Assembly (NCBI RefSeq): GCF_963855985.1
Contig: NC_087106.1
Coordinates: 7,237,001-7,301,000, forward strand
From: Ostrinia nubilalis
Taxonomy: Eukaryota > Arthropoda > Insecta > Lepidoptera > Crambidae
Direction: 5' to 3'
DNA length: 64,000 nt
The translations under genes and the position numbers were made by a program. Shown here in pieces: positions 59,415 through 64,000 of the stretch; position 1 is the first letter of the stretch; each line of letters opens with the position of its first letter. The notes under the pieces are model-generated. The model was not told where the DNA came from. It ran no database searches and was given only the letters and a program-made list of their open reading frames with translations.

Positions 59415-62400
59415 AAAATCGAACGAATTATTTTCCTGTAAATCGATAGTTATAGCATGTTGAAACGTATTTTTAATACAAAAGCTCATCAAAGCTAATA
59501 TTAATAAACGCTACAATCTCTTATGATTTAATTAAATATTAAACATTCATACCACCACATTAAGTCTGAATAGATTTAAAAATCGTCGCAAAATGAAAGC
59601 CTTTTTAAATTTTCCAGGTAGGTATTTGACATTAAATACTATTCTATTTTCGTTCCCTGGCTAAATTATTTCACTAAAGGCTAAAGTTTAGTTTTCTATC
59701 TAACGCTAGTATTGGTTCGTGTGTCACCCTGTGCGTCCACGCGCACTGTGAGACCTCATAGTTAATGTTTGTGAATACGGGTGTAAGTGTACTTTTCAAG
59801 TAGGTACCATCTTCCTAATAACGGTCACTGATCTTCAAACAGATGTAATCTTCCTGATCCAAAAAGATGTACTTACTAAAATGTAACAGATCTATCATTA
59901 TACACTGTACCGACTAGACAAAGGCCCAGTGTTTAGTTAAAAGAAGTATTTGGATCCGTTCAGTAACACTGACCAGCCATGTTTGTTATTTTATTAAGTG
60001 TTCGATCGCGCACATTTATTGTACCGTCTTTCAGTAGCCACAAAGACTGTTGTTTATTTTACCATAGTAGAATTTAAGGTAGTAACTTTTTAACAAGCTT
60101 TAACAAGCACCTGGGAAAGAAAGTAAAAAAGTTTTAATACTGGCTGGAATAGGCCGCAAAGAAAAAATATTGAAATTTAAAACACAACTACGTTTTTTTT
60201 TGCTACGTTCATTAATAAAACGTCAAAAATGATAATAGAGTACAAAACTAGACCTAAAAATAATGAGAAATGATGTGAAAAGTTATTATTTTTAGAGTCC
60301 TCCTAATTTTATGCATTTGGCTGCCTATATTTAACATTTCTTGTGTAACATTCTCCATAACTTTTTGAGCTTGAACTAACTTTTTCTGTCTGAATTTAAT
60401 GTTCAACTTTTAGAGGATTTCTAGTAAATCTTCTTTGCCTATTTCCACTGTGCTTCCACCGGCAAGTGCCTACGTTTTATACGTGAACTAAAAAAGACGT
60501 TAGGTACCTATTTCGGTCCGGTGGGATTGTTACCCAAATATTTACACGCAGCGGTTATTGTTGACGGCAAAAGGTTAATATCTTTGTAAATACCCGCACG
60601 TGGGGAACAGCCGCCGATTGAGTTATAATAATTCCTTCAAACGCTTAGATATTAAAGCGTATCTGAAGCGTTGATAGGTTTATTAAAGCTTTGTCAGAAC
60701 GCATTATGATTTCAACGCGGCCTCTTCCAATGTTGCTTTTGTCTATTTTATCAATCGAATTATTAAAGAACCGAGCGTCGTTTAATCCTCTGTAACATCC
60801 TTAATCACTTTTATTAACTACAAGCCTCGTGTTTTGTTTGTGATTCGAAATTTAAATTTTTCAATTAAACTTTTCTTGACACGAACATTTCAGTTTTTAA
60901 AAATATCTGGCCGCTAAAAATTGGTATGCCACTTTAAAACGTTGTTGTGTAAACAATCATTTGTATTCAAATTTTTGAAATGAGAACACAAAATTAATGG
61001 CGTTCGATAAATCAGGCACGCTACACATTAGTGGGTGTTCGATACAATGATTCGTCAAGCGTGAGATGGATGCGCTTCACTCGTCGCCGTGTCGTGTGCA
61101 CTCGGCTTTAAGCTGTTTACAAAAAGCAATCCGTTGACGGACTGTCTAGACTAAACTTTTGGAAAGAAATAAAAAGAAAAGTAAGAATATCCAATGTTTT
61201 AGGTCAAAGTTGTTATTCTATTGTAGCATGAACACATAAATAACTTAATGATACCAAAAATAATTCCTACTAAACAATTTTCTGAATACCAAACAAATAC
61301 AGCTGTATTGAATGATAAAGATTGATCTGTGGATTGAGTAAAAGCTGACGCAAATGAGCGAACATGCCTCTTATTGGAAAGCCGAGATTGTCACCAATAG
61401 ACAACAATTGACACCATCAGACCATAAAGGGGAGAGCTAAGGACTCCGACCTTTGATAAACGCGTCCATTCATCTTAAACGTACATACAACCGCAACAGT
61501 GCGAAAAGAAGTATGGATAAGGACTTTTTGAGTTGGTCCCAATAATGATTGGCCAAACTAAGTTGGTGCCAACGTTTGATTCAATACCAAAGAGTCGGCA
61601 CAAAGGATCGGCGCATCTCTTCTATAGCCTGGCTGCATTCTCGTTACCAACGCGTAGAGTGTCCAACCTAAATATTTTCAGGAATTTTTCCAGGATTTTT
61701 CTCATTATAATAATTTCGACCCGTTTTTTTTTTACTTAGCTCCACATACTATATCAACCATATCTAATGTCAATTTTAAAATCATGCTTGGTAATTTCTC
61801 GCCAATTTACAAAAAAAATTTCGTCAAATTCAGCTTTTACTCGTGTAGTTTTAGTGGACTTGTGAATAAATAAACTTTCCGTGTGTTTTTTTTCTTCACT
61901 GAGGTTTTAAGGCTCAATTTAGATTTAAAAATAAGGACCCAATTTATAAAAAGATGGTAAAGACACTCAATAGTACCTACCTGAGAAAATTATCTCTGAT
62001 TCAAACCAAATCTACCTCAATAGTATGTACAACATATCCGAATAAATTCTTGAGTTTGAATAGAAAAATGTTGTAAATTTACCAAGATTTCCCTCGCGGC
62101 GTTGTTGCCCTACCCTCATGGCTTGTTACCCATCCTTGCCCGCTTGTTACCGCATCCGCCCGGTTAGCTCGAGTCTCCTCCAATTATTTCTAGCTCGAAC
62201 CAGCTCAAACTGGCTGGAACCGGAATATAACTTTTAATTTTTCGGATGTTGGGCTAATTTAAGATGTTGCGAGTTATTCGTAGCTTCTCGAGATAAGTAA
62301 AACTAGTTATATACAAGTTTAAAACTTAAAATTTTGAGAAGTACTTTTGGCAGCACACTTAAGTTTATGTACTTTTGGTAGGACCCTTGTGATTTTCCTT

Positions 62401-63598
62401 AAAAATATTTTTTTTTTCATGACAGAAACAATCATAGTGCAAAAGCAACCACTCACCCTCACCTGCCCCAGTGAGATTAGGGCCGGCGTCCATTAGCGAC
62501 AAAAGACAGGTGCCGCGAGTGTGCGCTAAGCCTTATTAATCTTTTCTCTCGTGCGGCTTCGCACTTACGCGACTTCGGCCATTGATGTCGACAAAGCTTA
62601 ACGCAAAGGTTTTATGTGTAAGTGAAATGTTAATAAATAATAACATTTCTGTTTGGAGAAAGTAGCCGTGTTTGCTTTGAACGGAAACTACATTATATGT
62701 ACTTTTAATATGAAAAGTATTTTCTATTGGGTTTAAAAGTATTATGTGGTAAAAACATATCTCTCTGAGGATCACAGTTAGGAATTTGAGGAAGTGCTTC
62801 ATAGGGTAAGCTCTTAAATCTTATAGAGCCATGCTAAACGCCCCTGGAGGTTTATACAAACCTCATAATTACATAACAGATATCATGTTAAAGAGGAAAA
62901 TAGTCTCCTAAACTCTGATATTCCAGAATTCCAACTTAAGTTTTGGATCAAAGGTTTGTCACGTGTCTATCTTTTGTACTATCAATAGAACATAGGATAT
63001 TTCTGTTGCAACCTAGCTCTTATTATAAACTGCACAAGATGGAAACGTTTCTACCTTGAAGTGCCGCCACCTGTACTTTTGTTAAGTAAATCAGACTTTA
63101 GGTCATCATATTAAAGTAGGTATTAGCGTCCTCTGAAAAGGCAAATAAAAAACCGACATCGGCGCGCTATCACTAAACCTCAAAATGACGAAAAGAAAGA
63201 AAAACAAAATCAATCAATACAAAGTCCCAATTTCCGCAAAAGTCGAAATTTTTCAGAACATCTGGTTCGTCTGCAAAAATACATGCCACAAGGCCAGGGG
63301 AACCCGGACTCGAATAGATTTGTTTGCTCGGCGAAAATACTCCCTCAATGAACATTGTGATCTAAAACCGTATAGGTGGGTGAAGCTAAGTGATGGGCAA
63401 GTGGGTGATGTGATGCAATCGATTTAAGATTTGGTATCGATAAGGTCCCGGTTTCTAATTAGAGATTTTTGGCTTGAGCGTGCTCTTTTGTAATCAATTA
63501 TGAACTTTTGATACTTAAATTAGCAATTGCAGTCTGTTCAGGAACAAGTTAAGCCATTTTGAAAAAGGGACATTTATTTCCTACCGGATTACTAATGT
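59415..63598. other. Intronic DNA, no exon found
   Basis: AT-rich, with a GC-richer patch at 62090-62230 containing two CTTGTTACC words. ORFs at 61533, 62536 (minus) and 63185 have no recognisable domain. No bounded transposon was identified. Confidence 0.35.
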
Positions 63599-63795
63599 TT
63601 GGCCAAAAAACGTTTCCCAAATTATCACATCGCAAACAACGTTTCGCAAATTTTCATTTGGCAAATTCTCATTTGGCAAAGCAACTTATGGCAAACTTTT
63701 AATTCGCAAATGTTGTTTTTGGCATATTATTGTTTAGCAAATTATTGTTTGGCAAAGTATGGTTTGCCAAATGTTTCATTAGGCAAAAATGTTTC
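63599..63795. repeat. Degenerate minisatellite, TTTGGCAAA-type unit
   Basis: A word of the form (C/G)GCAAA recurs about every 15-18 bp roughly ten times, separated by TT-rich spacers such as TTTTCATTT and TTATTGTTT. The ORF over it (63599-63802) is therefore a run of similar short peptides (IWQ, LANYCLAKYG) and is not a gene. Confidence 0.75.
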
Positions 63796-63971
63796 ACGAT
63801 AAACTATTTACAAAGTAATTTGATTGGTGCATAGAATGGATACAAATTAGCTTGTGGTTATTATTTTGTTTAGTGGGTAGTTAATATAAAATTTGTTCTA
63901 CATTAATTTCCTAATTTCATTCTTTTTATCGAAATTTCCAAACGATTCATTAACAATAGAGGTGATTCTAG

Positions 63972-64000
63972 CGCTCGGCGGCCGCTGCCGCGGCACGCTT
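63972..64000 (+). CDS. Possible 5' end of the next exon, cut by the window edge
   Basis: The last 29 bases are abruptly GC-rich after a TTCTAG acceptor-like end, with a branch-like CATTAAC about 25 bases upstream and a weak pyrimidine tract. Read in phase 0, which matches the phase in which the SoxD exon at 12201 ends, it gives RSAAAAAR with no stop. Alanine tracts are common in such regulators. With so little sequence this may equally be a GC island. Confidence 0.22.

Noticed and set aside
63185..63427. 80-codon ORF near the window end
   Set aside because: Basic and low-complexity at the start, no domain, and no splice sites linking it to the SoxD exon.

Overview
The window is animal nuclear DNA, almost certainly from a moth or butterfly. 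It is AT-rich, nearly free of genes, and packed with repeats typical of Lepidoptera: RTE-clade retrotransposons, a Lep1-type Helitron ending in CTAG, the GGGTTCCGTACCC repeat, a piggyBac-like element in TTAA, hAT elements with 8-bp duplications, and small TIR elements in TA or TTA. No bacterial-type gene organisation is present.

Only one host coding exon is clear: 12057-12201 (+), with good splice sites. It encodes the coiled-coil segment of a SoxD transcription factor (vertebrate SOX5/6/13, Drosophila Sox102F). Its donor at 12202 has no convincing partner until perhaps the last 29 bases, so about 51.8 kb reads as one SoxD intron and 1-12056 as the preceding intron or upstream DNA. Several GC-rich islands in the AT-rich background (about 15.1, 17.2, 50.5, 52.5 and 54.9 kb) are candidate intronic regulatory elements. 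A palindromic Sox-type double site lies at 1-17.

The rest is a layered transposon landscape. (1) 21285-22551 is a TA-flanked pogo-like element carrying a spliced minus-strand gene for a pipsqueak-type DNA-binding protein; a second small inverted-repeat element is nested in its ORF. (2) 23690-27566 is a hAT element with a perfect 8-bp duplication, split by a full-length, apparently intact 3171-bp RTE retrotransposon (991-residue endonuclease/reverse transcriptase) with its own perfect 10-bp duplication. (3) 35123-37452 is a second hAT element with a perfect 8-bp duplication, also hosting an RTE, here decayed. (4) 41996-43062 is a piggyBac-like element with a transposase remnant. (5) Long foldback or TIR elements lie at 2387-3144, 33049-33293, 57275-57444 and 58375-58674. 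(6) 18735-19075 is a Tigger/pogo-type MITE, and three copies of a TTA-flanked MITE lie at 13.0, 19.1 and 46.8 kb. (7) At least seven truncated RTE tails are scattered about, one only 44 bp long with a perfect 11-bp duplication.

I found no rRNA or CRISPR array, no convincing functional tRNA and no new multigene system. The most notable items are the nested, possibly active RTE, the pipsqueak element with its repeated 17-bp motif, and the SoxD exon with its very large intron. Boundaries come from reading the sequence by eye; family names for the small repeats rest on their termini and duplications, not on a database search.
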